Assembly: GCF_000975095.1 (NCBI RefSeq)
Contig: NZ_BBRD01000001.1
Coordinates: 513,263 to 577,262 of the forward strand
DNA from: Demequina aestuarii
GTDB lineage: Bacteria > Actinomycetota > Actinomycetes > Actinomycetales > Demequinaceae
DNA length: 64,000 nt
Direction: 5' to 3'
A program made the translations under genes and the position numbers. Numbering within the stretch: the stretch's first letter is position 1; every line of letters starts with the position of its first letter. Positions 53,925 through 63,802 of the stretch are shown in pieces. The notes under the pieces are model-generated. The model was not told the DNA's origin. It saw only the letters and a list, made by a program, of their open reading frames with translations, and searched no databases.

Positions 53925-55013
53925 GTGAGCGACCAGCCAGTATCCGTCATCCCGTTCTTGCACGCCCTCGCATCCACGGGTGGCTCCGACCTCCACTGCA
54001 AGGTGGGCTCCGCTCCGCGGGTCCGCGTCGATGGTCGGCTGCGCAAGCTCCAGGTGCCGCCGCTGACCCCCGCCGACACCCGCAACATGGTGGCGCAGGT
54101 GCTGCCCGAGGACCTCGTCGCCCAGTTCCGTGACACGCACGAGGCGGACTTCGCCTTCTCCCTGTCCGGCGTGGGTCGATTCCGCGTCAACGCCTATGTG
54201 GCGCGCGGCACGGACTGCCTCGTGTTCAGGCGCGTGGCAGTGGGAGCGACCCCGTTCGAGGACCTCGGCCTGCCGCCCGTGATCGCCGACCTCGCGCTCG
54301 AGCCGCGCGGACTTGTGCTCGTCACCGGCCCCACCGGGTCGGGAAAGACGACCACGCTGGCCTCCATGGTGGACCTCATCAATACCTACCGCGAGGTCAA
54401 CATCATCACCATCGAGGACCCGATCGAGGTGCTCCACAGCGACAAGAAGGCGATCATCTCCCAGCGCGAGGTGCGCTCGGACACTCTCGACTTCACCGCC
54501 GCGCTGCGTGGCGCGATGCGTCAGGACCCCGACGTCATCATGGTGGGCGAGATGCGCGACATCGAGACCGTGCGCGCCGCCCTGTCCGCCGCCGAGACGG
54601 GGCACCTGGTGCTCGCGACGCTGCATACCGTCGACGCACAGGACACGATCAACCGCATCATCGACTTCTTCACGCCCCACGAGCAGAGCCAGGTGCGGTC
54701 GACGTTGGCCCAGACCCTGCGCGGCATCGTGTCCCAGCGCCTGGTGCGCAAGGGCGACGGCTCAGGTCGCACCCTGGCCGCAGAGATCATGGTCAACCAT
54801 GGGCGCATCGCCGAGGCGATCGTCGAGCCGGCGAGCCAGCCGCCCATCACCGACCTGATCGCCGAGGGCGAGTACTACAAGATGCAGACGTTCGATCAGC
54901 ACCTGTTCGCGCTGGTGCGGGACCGTGTGGTGTCCGTGGACGACGCCGTGGCGATCGCCACCCGTCCGCACGACCTCCAGGTGACGCTGCGAAACTCGGG
55001 CGTCATCGTCTGA
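53925..55013 (+). CDS. pilT: PilT-like twitching/retraction ATPase
   Basis: A 362-residue secretion-type ATPase. N-terminal PAS-like domain (1-100), Walker A GPTGSGKTT (135-143), Asp box (ITIEDPIEVLH), Walker B IMVGEMRDIETV and His box LATLHTVDAQDTINRIIDFF are intact; the C-terminus has the PilT-type SQRLV and TFDQHL segments. PilT retracts type IV pili. No other pilus gene lies in the window. The GTG at 53925 has GGAG five bases upstream. Confidence 0.9.
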   Translation: MSDQPVSVIPFLHALASTGGSDLHCKVGSAPRVRVDGRLRKLQVPPLTPADTRNMVAQVLPEDLVAQFRDTHEADFAFSLSGVGRFRVNAYVARGTDCLVFRRVAVGATPFEDLGLPPVIADLALEPRGLVLVTGPTGSGKTTTLASMVDLINTYREVNIITIEDPIEVLHSDKKAIISQREVRSDTLDFTAALRGAMRQDPDVIMVGEMRDIETVRAALSAAETGHLVLATLHTVDAQDTINRIIDFFTPHEQSQVRSTLAQTLRGIVSQRLVRKGDGSGRTLAAEIMVNHGRIAEAIVEPASQPPITDLIAEGEYYKMQTFDQHLFALVRDRVVSVDDAVAIATRPHDLQVTLRNSGVIV

Positions 55014-55054
55014 CCCCGACGCGGCCGGCTGCCAGCGTCGGCGCACCGAGGAGG

Positions 55055-55663
55055 TCAGGCGTCGGGGGCCGACGAGGGGATGCCCAGCCAGTCGTGCCAC
55101 GTCGAGTGCAGCACGAGCCACGCCATCAGCCCGTAACCGGCCTGGAGCGGCAGTTCGCCGCCGCTCATGGCCATGTCGGTCGCCCACTGTTCGTGCCGCG
55201 CGAGCGGGCCGTACATATCGATGTAGGGCACGTCGCGGCGGGCGGCAGACTCTTCGCAGAGAGCGGAGTACTCGGCGACCGCGCGGCGGTCTTCTGCGGC
55301 GACGGGGGGCGGCCCGGCGATCATCGTGCGGAAGCCCAGCGCCGATGCGCGGTCGAGGGTGTTCGCCAGGTGCAGTCGCGTCATGGTGGGCGAGATGCCG
55401 TGCGACAGGTCGTGCCTGCCGATCGCGAACAGCACGAAGTTGGTGGTGCCGGAGACGCCGTCGGGGCCGATGCGCCGCAGCGCCTCCTCGTCCCAGCGGC
55501 TGGTGAGCTCGCCGGTGGTCTCGCCGGGGACGGCGAGGGTGTGGAACCGCAGGTGAGGAGCGAGCGGCAGCGTGCGCGCGGCGACGCGTCCCGCCCACCC
55601 CAGCGCCTTGGGGTCCCCGTGACCCGCGACGAGCTCGTCGCCCACGAAGAAGACGTTGCTCAT
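55055..55663 (-). CDS. SGNH/GDSL-fold protein lacking catalytic residues
   Basis: A 202-residue protein of GDSL-hydrolase fold. Block I should read GDSxxxG but is [12 protein letters not shown], with the nucleophile Ser replaced by Glu10. The block III Asn region is [11 protein letters not shown] (Asn to His), and the C-terminal DxxH motif appears as [11 protein letters not shown] without His. All three catalytic positions are altered, so it is probably a pseudo-hydrolase. The ATG at 55663 overlaps the kgd stop by four bases (ATGA), so it is made together with kgd. Confidence 0.72.
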   Translation of the reverse strand: MSNVFFVGDELVAGHGDPKALGWAGRVAARTLPLAPHLRFHTLAVPGETTGELTSRWDEEALRRIGPDGVSGTTNFVLFAIGRHDLSHGISPTMTRLHLANTLDRASALGFRTMIAGPPPVAAEDRRAVAEYSALCEESAARRDVPYIDMYGPLARHEQWATDMAMSGGELPLQAGYGLMAWLVLHSTWHDWLGIPSSAPDA

Positions 55664-58600
55664 CGCGCGAACGCCCGATCCACCAGGTCGGCCTGCTCCT
55701 CCTGGTGCCGCGAGCTCAGGCCCGAGGCGGGGGAGGCGGCCGCCGCACGTGTCACACCCTTGACGGTGCGCTTCATCAGCGGAGGCAGCGTCATCGACAG
55801 GTAGCCCCAGGCGCCTTGGTTGCGCGGCTCCTCCTGGACCCACACAAGGCTGGCGTCGCCGTACGGGGCCAGCGCAGCCTCGAGTCCGTCGTGGTCCAGG
55901 GGGTAGAGCTGCTCGAGGCGGATGATCGCGGTCGACGTGTCGCCGGACTTCTCTCGCCGTGCGGCGAGGTCGTAGTACACCTTGCCTGCGCAGAGCAGCA
56001 CCCGGTCCACGCCCTCGGGGTCGACCGTGTCCGCGATGACTGGTTCGAACGTGCCGGAGGTGAAGTCCTCGACCGCCGACTGTGCCGCACGCAGCCGGAG
56101 CATCGACTTGGGTGTGAAGACGATCAGGGGCCGGCGCGGCCGGTCGTACGCCTGGCGGCGCAGCAGGTGGAAATAGCTGGCCGGCGTGGACGGCATGGCG
56201 GCGATCATGTTGTCCTCGGCGCACAGCTGCAGGAACCGCTCGACCCGTGCGGACGAGTGGTCGGGCCCTTGACCCTCGAAGCCGTGGGGCAGCAGCAGCA
56301 CCACCGACGATGACTGGCCCCACTTCTGCTCGGCAGAGGAGATGAACTCGTCGATGATCGTCTGAGCGCCGTTGACGAAGTCGCCGAACTGCGCCTCCCA
56401 CAGCGTGAGCGCATCGGGCCGCTCCACGGAGTAGCCGTACTCGAAGCCCACCACGGCGTACTCGCTGAGCGAGGAGTCGTAGATGTGCAGCTTCGCCTGG
56501 TTCGAGCTGAGGTACAGCAACGGGGCCCACTCAGCGCCGGTGGCGCGATCGTGGAACACGGCGTGACGCTGCACGAAGGTTCCGCGGCGGGAGTCCTGTC
56601 CCGACAGCCGTACCGGGACGCCCTCCTGCAGCAGGGCGCCGAACGCCAGCAGTTCTCCGTAGCCCCAGTCGATGCCGCCCTCGCGGGTCATCAGCTCACG
56701 GCGCTCGAGGAGCTTCGCGAGCTTGGGGTGGACGGAGAATCCCTGCGGCGGGCGAGTGTGGGCGACGCCGATGCGCTCGACCTGCGCGGTGGTCGCGGCC
56801 GTCTGCCAGCCCACCATGACGCCCGCGTCCGACGACTGCGATGATGGCAGCTCCAGTCCGGAGATGGACTCGGACTCGGTGCCCTTGAAGCCCTCGCGGG
56901 TCTCGATGAACACCCGCTCGAGCTGGGCCAGATAGTCCTGCGAGACCGATTCGGCCTCGTCGGTGGTGATGTCACCGCGGCGGATGAGCGCCTCCGTGTA
57001 CAGGTGGCGCACGGACCTCTTGGCCTCGATGAGGTCGTACATGCGCGGCTGCGTCATCGACGGGTCGTCGCCCTCGTTGTGGCCGCGGCGGCGGTAGCAG
57101 ACCATGTCGATGATGACGTCGCGTCCGAAGGCCTCGCGGTACTCGAACGCGAGCCTCGCGGCACGCACGCACGCCTCGGGGTCGTCGCCGTTCACGTGGA
57201 AGATCGGGATCTGGAAGCCCTTGGCGATGTCTGTGCAGTAGCGCGTCGACCGCGAGTCGCCCGGCCCCGTCGTGAAGCCCACCTGGTTGTTGATGATCAC
57301 GTGGACGGTGCCGCCCGTGGTGAAGCCGCGCAGGCCCGCCATGTTCAGCGTCTCCATGACGACGCCCTGGCCGGCGAAGGCCGCGTCGCCGTGAATGAGC
57401 ACGGGGAGCACGGGGTAGCCATCGGTGGCGGGGTCCGCACCCAGCTGGTCGAGCTTGGCCCGCACGATTCCCTCGAGGACCGGGTTCACGGCCTCGAGGT
57501 GAGACGGGTTGGCCGCCAGATACACGTTGGTCGTCTCGCCGGTCTCCGCAGTGAAGACGCCCTCGGTGCCGAGGTGGTACTTCACGTCGCCGGAGCCCTG
57601 GACGGACCCGGGGATCGCGGTGCCATCGAACTCGCTGAAGATCTGCGAGTACGACTTGCCGGCCAGGTTTGCGAGCACGTTGAGGCGCCCGCGGTGTGCC
57701 ATGCCGATGCAGACCTCCTGGATGCCTGCGACGGCGGCGGAGGACATCACGGCGTCGAGCAGCGGGATCAGCGACTCGCCGCCTTCGAGTGAGAAGCGCT
57801 TCTGTCCCACGTACTTGGTCTGCAGGAACGCCTCGAATGCCTCGGCGGCGTTCAGGCGACGCAGGACACGCAGGTGTTCCTCACGTGTGGGCTTGGTGTA
57901 GCCCTGCTCGAGCCGCTCCTGGAGCCATGCCCGCTGGGCACGATCCGCGATGTGCATGTATTCGACGCCCACGGTGCGGCAGTACGCGTCACGCAGTCGG
58001 CCCAGCACCTCGCGCATCTTCCAGCGGTTCTTGCCGCCGAAGCCGCCGGTGGCGTAGTGCCGGTCGAGATCCCACAGCGTGAGGCCGTGGGTCTGCACGT
58101 CGAGGTCGGGGTGCTTGCGCAGTCGCGTGCTGAGCGGGTCGACATCGGCCATGAGGTGGCCGCGAGAGCGGTACGCGTGGATCAGCTCGGCGATGCGCGC
58201 GGGCTTGGCCGCCTCCGCGTCATCGTTCGTCGCCGAGTCCTGGACCCATCGCACGGGCTCGTACGGCACGCGCAGCGCTACGAACACTCGATCCCAGAAC
58301 CCATCGAGTCCCAGCAGCTTCTTGTGGACCAAGGAGAGGAAGTCGCCGGACTGCGCCCCCTGGATGACTCGGTGGTCGTAGGTCGACGTGAGAGTGAGGA
58401 CCTTCGAGACGCCGAGCCGTGCGACGGTCTCTTCCGACGCGCCCTGGTACTCGGCGGGGTAGTCCATGGCGCCCACGCCGATGATCGCGCCCTGGCCCTG
58501 CATGAGGCGAGGCACCGAGTGCACCGTGCCGATCGTGCCGGGATTGGTCAGCGTGATCGTGGTGCCCTGGAAGTCGTCGGCCTGCAGCGCTCCGGTGCGT

Positions 58601-59565
58601 GCCTTGCGGACGATTGACTCGTATGCGGCCCAGAACTTCGCGAAGTCCATGCTGTCGACGCCCTTGACGTTGGGCACGAGCAGCTGGCGAACGCCATCGC
58701 CCTTGTCGAGGTCGATCGCGAGGCCGAAGTTGATGTGCTCGGGCGTGCGCATGGCGGGCTTGCCGTCGTCCTCGGCGAACGAGACGTTCATCGCCGGCTG
58801 CTCGGAGAGCGCCTCGATGATCGCGTAGCCGATGAGGTGAGTGAAGCTCACCTTCCCGCCGCGCGTGCGGGCCAGATGGTTGTTGACCACGACCCGGTTG
58901 TCCATGAGGAGCTTCGCGGGAATGGTGCGCACCGAGGTCGCGGTGGGGACCTCGAGGCTGGCCTCCATGTTCGAGACGACGCGCGCGGCGGGTCCACGCA
59001 GGCGCTCGAGCCCGTGCTTGACGTCCTTGGCCGCGAGCATTTTGTGGTCGTGGCGCTGAAGGTAGGCGGCGGTGGGTGCCTGCGCGGTCGCGATCGGCTG
59101 GGTGGCGAGCTGCTCGACGTCGGCCGTGGGCTCGGGCGCTGATGCCGCAGATGCGGGGGAGTCCTGTCGCGACACGGGCATCTCCTGTGTCGGGGGCTGG
59201 GGCACGGTGCGGCGCTCTGCGGCGGGCGCGGGCGTCGGCGCGGAGGGCTGATCGACGTCCTCGTGGCCGCCCGGTGAGGGCACCGGGCGTTCGGCGCGCG
59301 CCGCAGGCTGCGCGGTGGGCTCGTCGCCGGGGCTCGCGGTGCCGGCGTCCGACGCGGTGGCCGGTGTGGCGGCATCCGGTGCCGAGTCGGTCGCCGGGGC
59401 TGACCCGGAGGTCGTCGCCGGGGCTTCAGGTGTCGAGTCGCCCTCGGAGGCGCTCGAGGCGCTGGGCGCGCTCGAACCGAGGATGAGCGAGGCGACCGAG
59501 GGAGCCCCGGCGTCTCGTGCGACTGACGTGCGGTCAGTAGCTGTCGCGCTGGTGTCGGTGGACAC
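55660..59565 (-). CDS. kgd: Multifunctional 2-oxoglutarate decarboxylase/dehydrogenase E1-E2 component
   Basis: A 1,301-residue fusion. Residues 1-165 are a Ser/Thr/Ala/Pro-rich linker; about 170-410 an E2-type succinyltransferase core with [19 protein letters not shown]; the rest a thiamine-diphosphate E1 ([64 protein letters not shown]). It works in the TCA cycle and has no lipoyl domain, as in other actinobacteria. The usual N-terminal E1 helix (W-V-x-E-M-Y ... DPxSV type) is absent: the protein begins directly in the linker. An in-frame stop (TGA) just upstream excludes a longer form. Confidence 0.94.
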   Translation of the reverse strand: MSTDTSATATDRTSVARDAGAPSVASLILGSSAPSASSASEGDSTPEAPATTSGSAPATDSAPDAATPATASDAGTASPGDEPTAQPAARAERPVPSPGGHEDVDQPSAPTPAPAAERRTVPQPPTQEMPVSRQDSPASAASAPEPTADVEQLATQPIATAQAPTAAYLQRHDHKMLAAKDVKHGLERLRGPAARVVSNMEASLEVPTATSVRTIPAKLLMDNRVVVNNHLARTRGGKVSFTHLIGYAIIEALSEQPAMNVSFAEDDGKPAMRTPEHINFGLAIDLDKGDGVRQLLVPNVKGVDSMDFAKFWAAYESIVRKARTGALQADDFQGTTITLTNPGTIGTVHSVPRLMQGQGAIIGVGAMDYPAEYQGASEETVARLGVSKVLTLTSTYDHRVIQGAQSGDFLSLVHKKLLGLDGFWDRVFVALRVPYEPVRWVQDSATNDDAEAAKPARIAELIHAYRSRGHLMADVDPLSTRLRKHPDLDVQTHGLTLWDLDRHYATGGFGGKNRWKMREVLGRLRDAYCRTVGVEYMHIADRAQRAWLQERLEQGYTKPTREEHLRVLRRLNAAEAFEAFLQTKYVGQKRFSLEGGESLIPLLDAVMSSAAVAGIQEVCIGMAHRGRLNVLANLAGKSYSQIFSEFDGTAIPGSVQGSGDVKYHLGTEGVFTAETGETTNVYLAANPSHLEAVNPVLEGIVRAKLDQLGADPATDGYPVLPVLIHGDAAFAGQGVVMETLNMAGLRGFTTGGTVHVIINNQVGFTTGPGDSRSTRYCTDIAKGFQIPIFHVNGDDPEACVRAARLAFEYREAFGRDVIIDMVCYRRRGHNEGDDPSMTQPRMYDLIEAKRSVRHLYTEALIRRGDITTDEAESVSQDYLAQLERVFIETREGFKGTESESISGLELPSSQSSDAGVMVGWQTAATTAQVERIGVAHTRPPQGFSVHPKLAKLLERRELMTREGGIDWGYGELLAFGALLQEGVPVRLSGQDSRRGTFVQRHAVFHDRATGAEWAPLLYLSSNQAKLHIYDSSLSEYAVVGFEYGYSVERPDALTLWEAQFGDFVNGAQTIIDEFISSAEQKWGQSSSVVLLLPHGFEGQGPDHSSARVERFLQLCAEDNMIAAMPSTPASYFHLLRRQAYDRPRRPLIVFTPKSMLRLRAAQSAVEDFTSGTFEPVIADTVDPEGVDRVLLCAGKVYYDLAARREKSGDTSTAIIRLEQLYPLDHDGLEAALAPYGDASLVWVQEEPRNQGAWGYLSMTLPPLMKRTVKGVTRAAAASPASGLSSRHQEEQADLVDRAFAR

Positions 59566-59626
59566 GTCGGGGGCCGCTCACTTTCTTGGCGCGAATGCGT
59601 CTAAAGAGGACGTCGATGTTCTTCAA
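59534..59626 (-). CDS. Possible 30-codon leader peptide overlapping the kgd start
   Basis: A TTG at 59626 lies 6 bases after TAGGCT on the minus strand (59633-59638), the same spacing as the leaderless starts elsewhere in this window. It opens a 30-codon basic peptide beginning [18 protein letters not shown] that ends 32 bases inside kgd in another frame. No homologue is recognised. It may be a regulatory leader coupled to kgd, or only the untranslated leader. Confidence 0.25.
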   Translation of the reverse strand: MKNIDVLFRRIRAKKVSGPRRVHRHQRDSY

Positions 59627-59682
59627 TACTCCAGCCTAGACGCTCGGAACAGGTGGACTGTTCCCGTTCCTTGGGCAAATCG

Positions 59683-60495
59683 TTATGAGATGTCCTTGCG
59701 GAAGGTGATCAGCCAACCGATGATCGCGGCGATAAGCGCGTACCCCAGCAGCACGAGCAGCCCGGCCCACGGGGCCAGCAGATCGCCCACCCCTGCAGTG
59801 GAGTAGAAGCTCGCCCCTGCGATCGCCTCACCTGCCGCACCCGGCATGAACCGTCCGGCTCCCGCGAGCGGCTCGATGAGGGCGAGAGCGAAACGCACGA
59901 TGGGTTCGACCAACTGGGTCCAGCCCAGCAGGACGACGATGACGACCACCTGGTTGGTGAGCGCAGTGCCGAAGCCCACGCCGACGAGCCCCCAGGCGGT
60001 CAGCGCGACGACGCTCATGCCGAGCGTGCGCCAGATGTCGGCGGAGCCGAGTCCGGTCGGTTCGCCGCCAAGCATCAGCGCTCCCGCTCCCATCGCCACC
60101 CCGGTGGACACGCCGACGATCGCGTAGATCAGCGCGAAGGGGATCACGGCGATGAACTTCGCACCGATCACCTTGGCTCTGCTCGGCTCCAGCAGGAGAG
60201 TGGTATCGATGGTGCGATGGCGAAACTCGGCCGTGACTGCGAGGGCGCCCACCATGACGGGGAACACGTATCCGAACGACACTGGCAGCGAGTAGATGAT
60301 CTGGGCTGTGGCGACAGGGTCCGCGCCGGCGCCGCCGCCCTCCACTCCGGATCCGCCGATCTCGTCCGCGAACGCGTACGAGAATCCGATCGCGGCGGTC
60401 ATGAAGGCCACTCCCGCGACCATGCACCACAACAGCACCCACCACAGCCGGGTGGACCTGATCTTGCGGAGTTCAGAAGAGATCACGGCGCTCAT
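59683..60495 (-). CDS. ABC-2 type transporter permease
   Basis: A 270-residue protein with six hydrophobic segments. The segment TAEFRHRTIDTTLLLEPSR is typical of ABC-2 permeases of the NatB/BcrB type that export peptides, antibiotics or ions. The ATG at 60495 overlaps the ATPase stop by four bases (ATGA), so the two subunits are coupled. Substrate unknown. Confidence 0.88.
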   Translation of the reverse strand: MSAVISSELRKIRSTRLWWVLLWCMVAGVAFMTAAIGFSYAFADEIGGSGVEGGGAGADPVATAQIIYSLPVSFGYVFPVMVGALAVTAEFRHRTIDTTLLLEPSRAKVIGAKFIAVIPFALIYAIVGVSTGVAMGAGALMLGGEPTGLGSADIWRTLGMSVVALTAWGLVGVGFGTALTNQVVVIVVLLGWTQLVEPIVRFALALIEPLAGAGRFMPGAAGEAIAGASFYSTAGVGDLLAPWAGLLVLLGYALIAAIIGWLITFRKDIS

Positions 60496-61412
60496 GCGGC
60501 CACCTCGGTCTCGGTCGTCGCAGGGGTCTCGGTCAAACGGAGGAACACGTCCTCGAGGCTCTCGCCGGTCTCCTCGAGACCGTGGATCTCGAGTCCGTCG
60601 GCGAACGCCGCGGCTCCCACCTCGGCGGCACTCGTGCCCAGGATGAGGGCCTGGCCTTCGCCCTCGACCGTCGCGGTGTCAGGGAAGCGCGTACGGGCGA
60701 ACTCGACGAGCGCATCGGCCCTGGGGCTCCTCAGCATGACTCCGGGTGCGGCGAGGGCCCGCAGCTCCTCGAGCGAGGACTGGTGACGCAGAGAGCCGTT
60801 CGCGATGATCACCACGTCGTCGACGGTCTGCTGGACCTCGCTCAGCAGGTGCGAGCTGAGGAGCACCGTGCCCCCGGCGTCGGCGAATGACCGCAGGAAG
60901 GACCTCAGCCACTTGATGCCTGCGGGGTCGAGCCCGTTGGCCGACTCGTCCAGCACGAGGACGTCGGGGCGGCCGAGCAACGCAGTAGCGAGGCCAAGGC
61001 GCTGGCGCATGCCGAGTGAGAATCCACCCACCCGCCGGCGTGCGGCGTCCGTCATGCCGACTGCGGCGAGAGCCTCGTGGCAGCGGGCGTCGTCGACGCC
61101 CACGAGCGGCGCGTAGCTGCGGAGGTGCTGGAGGGCGGTGCGGCCAGGGTGGAACGCGCCCTCGAAGTGCGCACCCACGATGGTGCCGGGGCGGTGCTGC
61201 TTCGTGTAGCTCGCGCCTCCGATGTGGGCGGTGCCCGATGTCGCGGAGACCAGGCCCACCAGGATGCGCAGCGTGGTCGACTTGCCGGCGCCGTTCGGTC
61301 CGAGGAATCCGGTGACGCGACCGGGCTGTGCGGAGAAGCTCAGGTCGTCCACGGCGGTGATCGCCCCGTACCGCTTGGTGAGCGAGTCGACCTCGATGGT
61401 GCGCGGCTGCAT
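60492..61412 (-). CDS. ABC transporter ATP-binding protein
   Basis: A 306-residue ATPase: Walker A GPNGAGKST (38-46), signature FSLGMRQRL, Walker B VLVLDESANGLD (Ser replaces the common Pro), H-loop SSHLLSEVQ, and a C-terminal regulatory extension (about 220-306). Its closest look is to NatA/CcmA-type drug or bacitracin exporters. The ATG at 61412 has GGAGG five bases upstream. It drives the permease encoded directly after it. Confidence 0.92.
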   Translation of the reverse strand: MQPRTIEVDSLTKRYGAITAVDDLSFSAQPGRVTGFLGPNGAGKSTTLRILVGLVSATSGTAHIGGASYTKQHRPGTIVGAHFEGAFHPGRTALQHLRSYAPLVGVDDARCHEALAAVGMTDAARRRVGGFSLGMRQRLGLATALLGRPDVLVLDESANGLDPAGIKWLRSFLRSFADAGGTVLLSSHLLSEVQQTVDDVVIIANGSLRHQSSLEELRALAAPGVMLRSPRADALVEFARTRFPDTATVEGEGQALILGTSAAEVGAAAFADGLEIHGLEETGESLEDVFLRLTETPATTETEVAA

Positions 61413-61546
61413 GAGACCTCCGGTGAGCGTGGTGTGCTTCGATGCTAACGGGGTCTCGGGGAAGCGCGATACGCGTCCAAGGCCTGGCAGGTCGCCGCTT
61501 TCGGGCTGCGTGACCAATCAGACAGAGGCGAGGGGTGGCGTTCTCC

Positions 61547-61565
61547 GTTACCAATTGGTTACAAT
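61547..61565 (+). promoter_or_regulatory. Candidate MtrA box over the -10 of the M15 carboxypeptidase gene
   Basis: GTTAC (61547-61551), six bases, GTTAC (61558-61562): a direct repeat with an 11-base period, whose middle also contains the palindrome ACCAATTGGT. The second half overlaps a good -10 box TACAAT (61560-61565). MtrA is reported to bind GTNAC-type direct repeats before cell-wall hydrolase genes. The downstream gene is such a peptidase, and mtrA is in this window. Confidence 0.5.
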
Positions 61566-61631
61566 CGGATCCAGGCCGACGCTTCGACGTCGGCCGTACT
61601 CGTTCGATTCAGATGGCACCTGGAGGCTCGT

Positions 61632-62471
61632 GTGAGCACTGACGCGCATGCGTCGGCGCCCCAAGCGTCGCGCTCGTCGCGCCGCGAGCGACGGCTCCTG
61701 CAGACGCAGGAGATCCAGGTCCGTCAGACCCACCGCCGCCGCAAGGTGCTCACTCGCACCGGCGTTCTCGCGGGGTTCGTGCTCGCCATGGTCGTGTACC
61801 CCGTGATGGGCACCCTGACGCCGTACGCGGATGCCGTCGAGGCCGTGCCGGGAGTCGTCTCGGGTGAGAACCCCTCGACGGCGCGAGCGCTGCTCGGAGG
61901 CGGTCCGCAGCTCGTCGAATCCGAACTTCCGCTCCCCGAGGCCGATGCCTCCGCCATCCTCGCGACCTCCGTGCAGATCGAGGTCAGTCAGCACCTCCCC
62001 GACTGCAACCCGCTCCAAGGCTGGGAGGGCTACAACGGCAAGCTCTCCGCAGACTCGCTCTGCGACGTCGGCCAGGGCGAGCAGCTCCGCAACGACGCCG
62101 CCGTGGCCTTCGCGGAGCTCAACAACCGCTTCGCCCAGGACTTCGGGCGAGACATCTGCCTCTCGGACGGGTACCGCACACTGTCGAGCCAGTACGCCAC
62201 CAAGCGTTCGCGTGGATTCCTCGCCGCGACGCCCGGCACCTCGGTGCACGGCTGGGGCCTCGCCATCGACCTGTGCAGCAGTGATGCGCGTGGGCCGGCG
62301 AAGTCGTGGCTGGAGGAGAACGGCGGGACCTGGGGCTGGGTCAACCCCAGTTGGGCCAAGACCAGCAAGTACGAGCCGTGGCACTTCGAGTACGAGCCCG
62401 GTACCGATGAACTCGGAGTCTACGGCTCCTCCTACTGGGCCAACTCCGGCGCCTACCGCTCGTCGAACTGA
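61632..62471 (+). CDS. M15-family D-alanyl-D-alanine carboxypeptidase
   Basis: A 279-residue protein with a basic cytoplasmic N-terminus, one transmembrane anchor (about 42-62), a stalk, and a C-terminal M15B/VanY-like domain (about 125-265). SDGYRTLSSQ, TSVHGWGLAIDLC and YEPWHFEY supply the zinc ligands and catalytic Glu/His. It would trim peptidoglycan stem peptides outside the membrane. Two extra Cys pairs suggest disulfides. The GTG at 61632 has no clear Shine-Dalgarno, and the leader is about 60 bases from the TACAAT box. Confidence 0.88.
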   Translation: MSTDAHASAPQASRSSRRERRLLQTQEIQVRQTHRRRKVLTRTGVLAGFVLAMVVYPVMGTLTPYADAVEAVPGVVSGENPSTARALLGGGPQLVESELPLPEADASAILATSVQIEVSQHLPDCNPLQGWEGYNGKLSADSLCDVGQGEQLRNDAAVAFAELNNRFAQDFGRDICLSDGYRTLSSQYATKRSRGFLAATPGTSVHGWGLAIDLCSSDARGPAKSWLEENGGTWGWVNPSWAKTSKYEPWHFEYEPGTDELGVYGSSYWANSGAYRSSN

Positions 62472-62686
62472 CGTTCTTCCCGCATACGGCTCAGCCATGA
62501 GGACCGGGCCCTGGCGCGTGGCGGCCCTGGCCGGACGGCGTGCTGATTCTCCGCCGTGTCGGCCGACGCCTCGTCTCCTGCTGTAGCAGGCTGGGGCGCA
62601 GGAACCGGCCTCGACCCGTGGCCGCGACCGTACCCGCCGACGCCCGGTCCACCCGCACCAGGCGCGGCGCGAGACGAGGAGGCGCC

Positions 62687-63802
62687 ATGCGCATCGGCAT
62701 CCCCCAGGAGACCAAGAACCGCGAGACTCGCGTGGCGCTCACGCCGGAGGGCGCGCGTGCGCTCGTCACCGAAGGCCACGAGGTGCTCGTCGAGCGTGGC
62801 GCCGGGGTCGCCGCGTTCCTGCCCGACGCCGCCTACGAGGCTGCAGGTGCGAGCATCGTCTCGACGACCGAGGCGTGGGGTGCTGATCTGGTGCTCAAGG
62901 TCAAGGAGCCGGTCGAGAACGAGTACGGGCTCTTGAGGGGGAACGTGCTGTTCACGTTCCTTCATCTGGCGGCGAACGAGCCCCTCGCGGCCGCGCTCGT
63001 CCAGGCGGGGACGACCGCCTTCTCGTACGACACCGTCCAGGCGGAGGACGGCAGCCTCCCGTTGCTCACGCCGATGAGCGTGATCGCCGGCCGGCTTGCG
63101 ACGCTCGAGGGCGGCCACCACCTGCTGAGTTCGCAAGGCGGGCGTGGGGTGCTGATCTCGGGTGCTCCTGGCGTGGCGGGCGCCCGCGTGGTGGTCATCG
63201 GCGGCGGCGTGGCAGGCTCCCAAGCGCTCTCCCAGGCGGTGGGCATGGGCGCCGATGCAGTGGTGATCGACCTCGACGAGGCGCGGCTGGCGGAGCTCGC
63301 ACGGGCGCATGGCGAGGCGGTGCGCACCGTGGTCTCGACACCCGCGGCCATTGAGCGGGAGGTGCTCGCCGCGGATCTGGTCATCGGAGCGGTGCTGGTT
63401 CCCGGTCACCGCGCGCCCACGGTCGTGAGTCGCGACACGGTGCTGCGCATGCGCCCGGGGGCCGTGATGGTGGACATCGCGATCGACCAGGGCGGCTGCT
63501 TCGAGGTGTCTCGTCCGACGACTCATGACGACCCCGTCTTGACGGTGGGGGAGGTGCAGGTCTACTGCGTTGCGAACATGCCGGGAGCAGTGGGGGCGAC
63601 GGCGACCGCTGCCCTGACGCACGCCACGCTGCCGTTCATCACGGCGCTCGCGGGGGGATGGCAGCGCGCGGCGGCGGCGGACACGGCGCTCGCTCGCGGC
63701 CTCAATACCGATGCAGGAACCGTGCGATACCCCGCAGTGGCCCAGGCGTTTCCTCATCTTCCGGCGGATCTTCCCGCGGCTGGCGCGGAGGAGCCGGAGT
63801 GA
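62687..63802 (+). CDS. ald: Alanine dehydrogenase
   Basis: A 371-residue NAD+-dependent enzyme converting L-alanine to pyruvate and ammonia. MRIGIPQETKNRETRVALTP is the signature start; KVKEP carries the catalytic lysine region; VVVIGGGVAGSQALSQAVGMGA is the NAD+ site; and ANMPGAVGATATAALTHATLP closes the active site. GAGGAGG lies five bases before the ATG. The 215-base region upstream holds no gene I can support. The last 100 bases overlap an opposing reading frame. Confidence 0.95.
   Translation: MRIGIPQETKNRETRVALTPEGARALVTEGHEVLVERGAGVAAFLPDAAYEAAGASIVSTTEAWGADLVLKVKEPVENEYGLLRGNVLFTFLHLAANEPLAAALVQAGTTAFSYDTVQAEDGSLPLLTPMSVIAGRLATLEGGHHLLSSQGGRGVLISGAPGVAGARVVVIGGGVAGSQALSQAVGMGADAVVIDLDEARLAELARAHGEAVRTVVSTPAAIEREVLAADLVIGAVLVPGHRAPTVVSRDTVLRMRPGAVMVDIAIDQGGCFEVSRPTTHDDPVLTVGEVQVYCVANMPGAVGATATAALTHATLPFITALAGGWQRAAAADTALARGLNTDAGTVRYPAVAQAFPHLPADLPAAGAEEPE

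Noticed and set aside
62472..62686. Small proline/glycine-rich coding frames before ald
   Set aside because: Several frames are open but lack ribosome binding sites, leaderless boxes or recognisable sequence; treated as untranslated.
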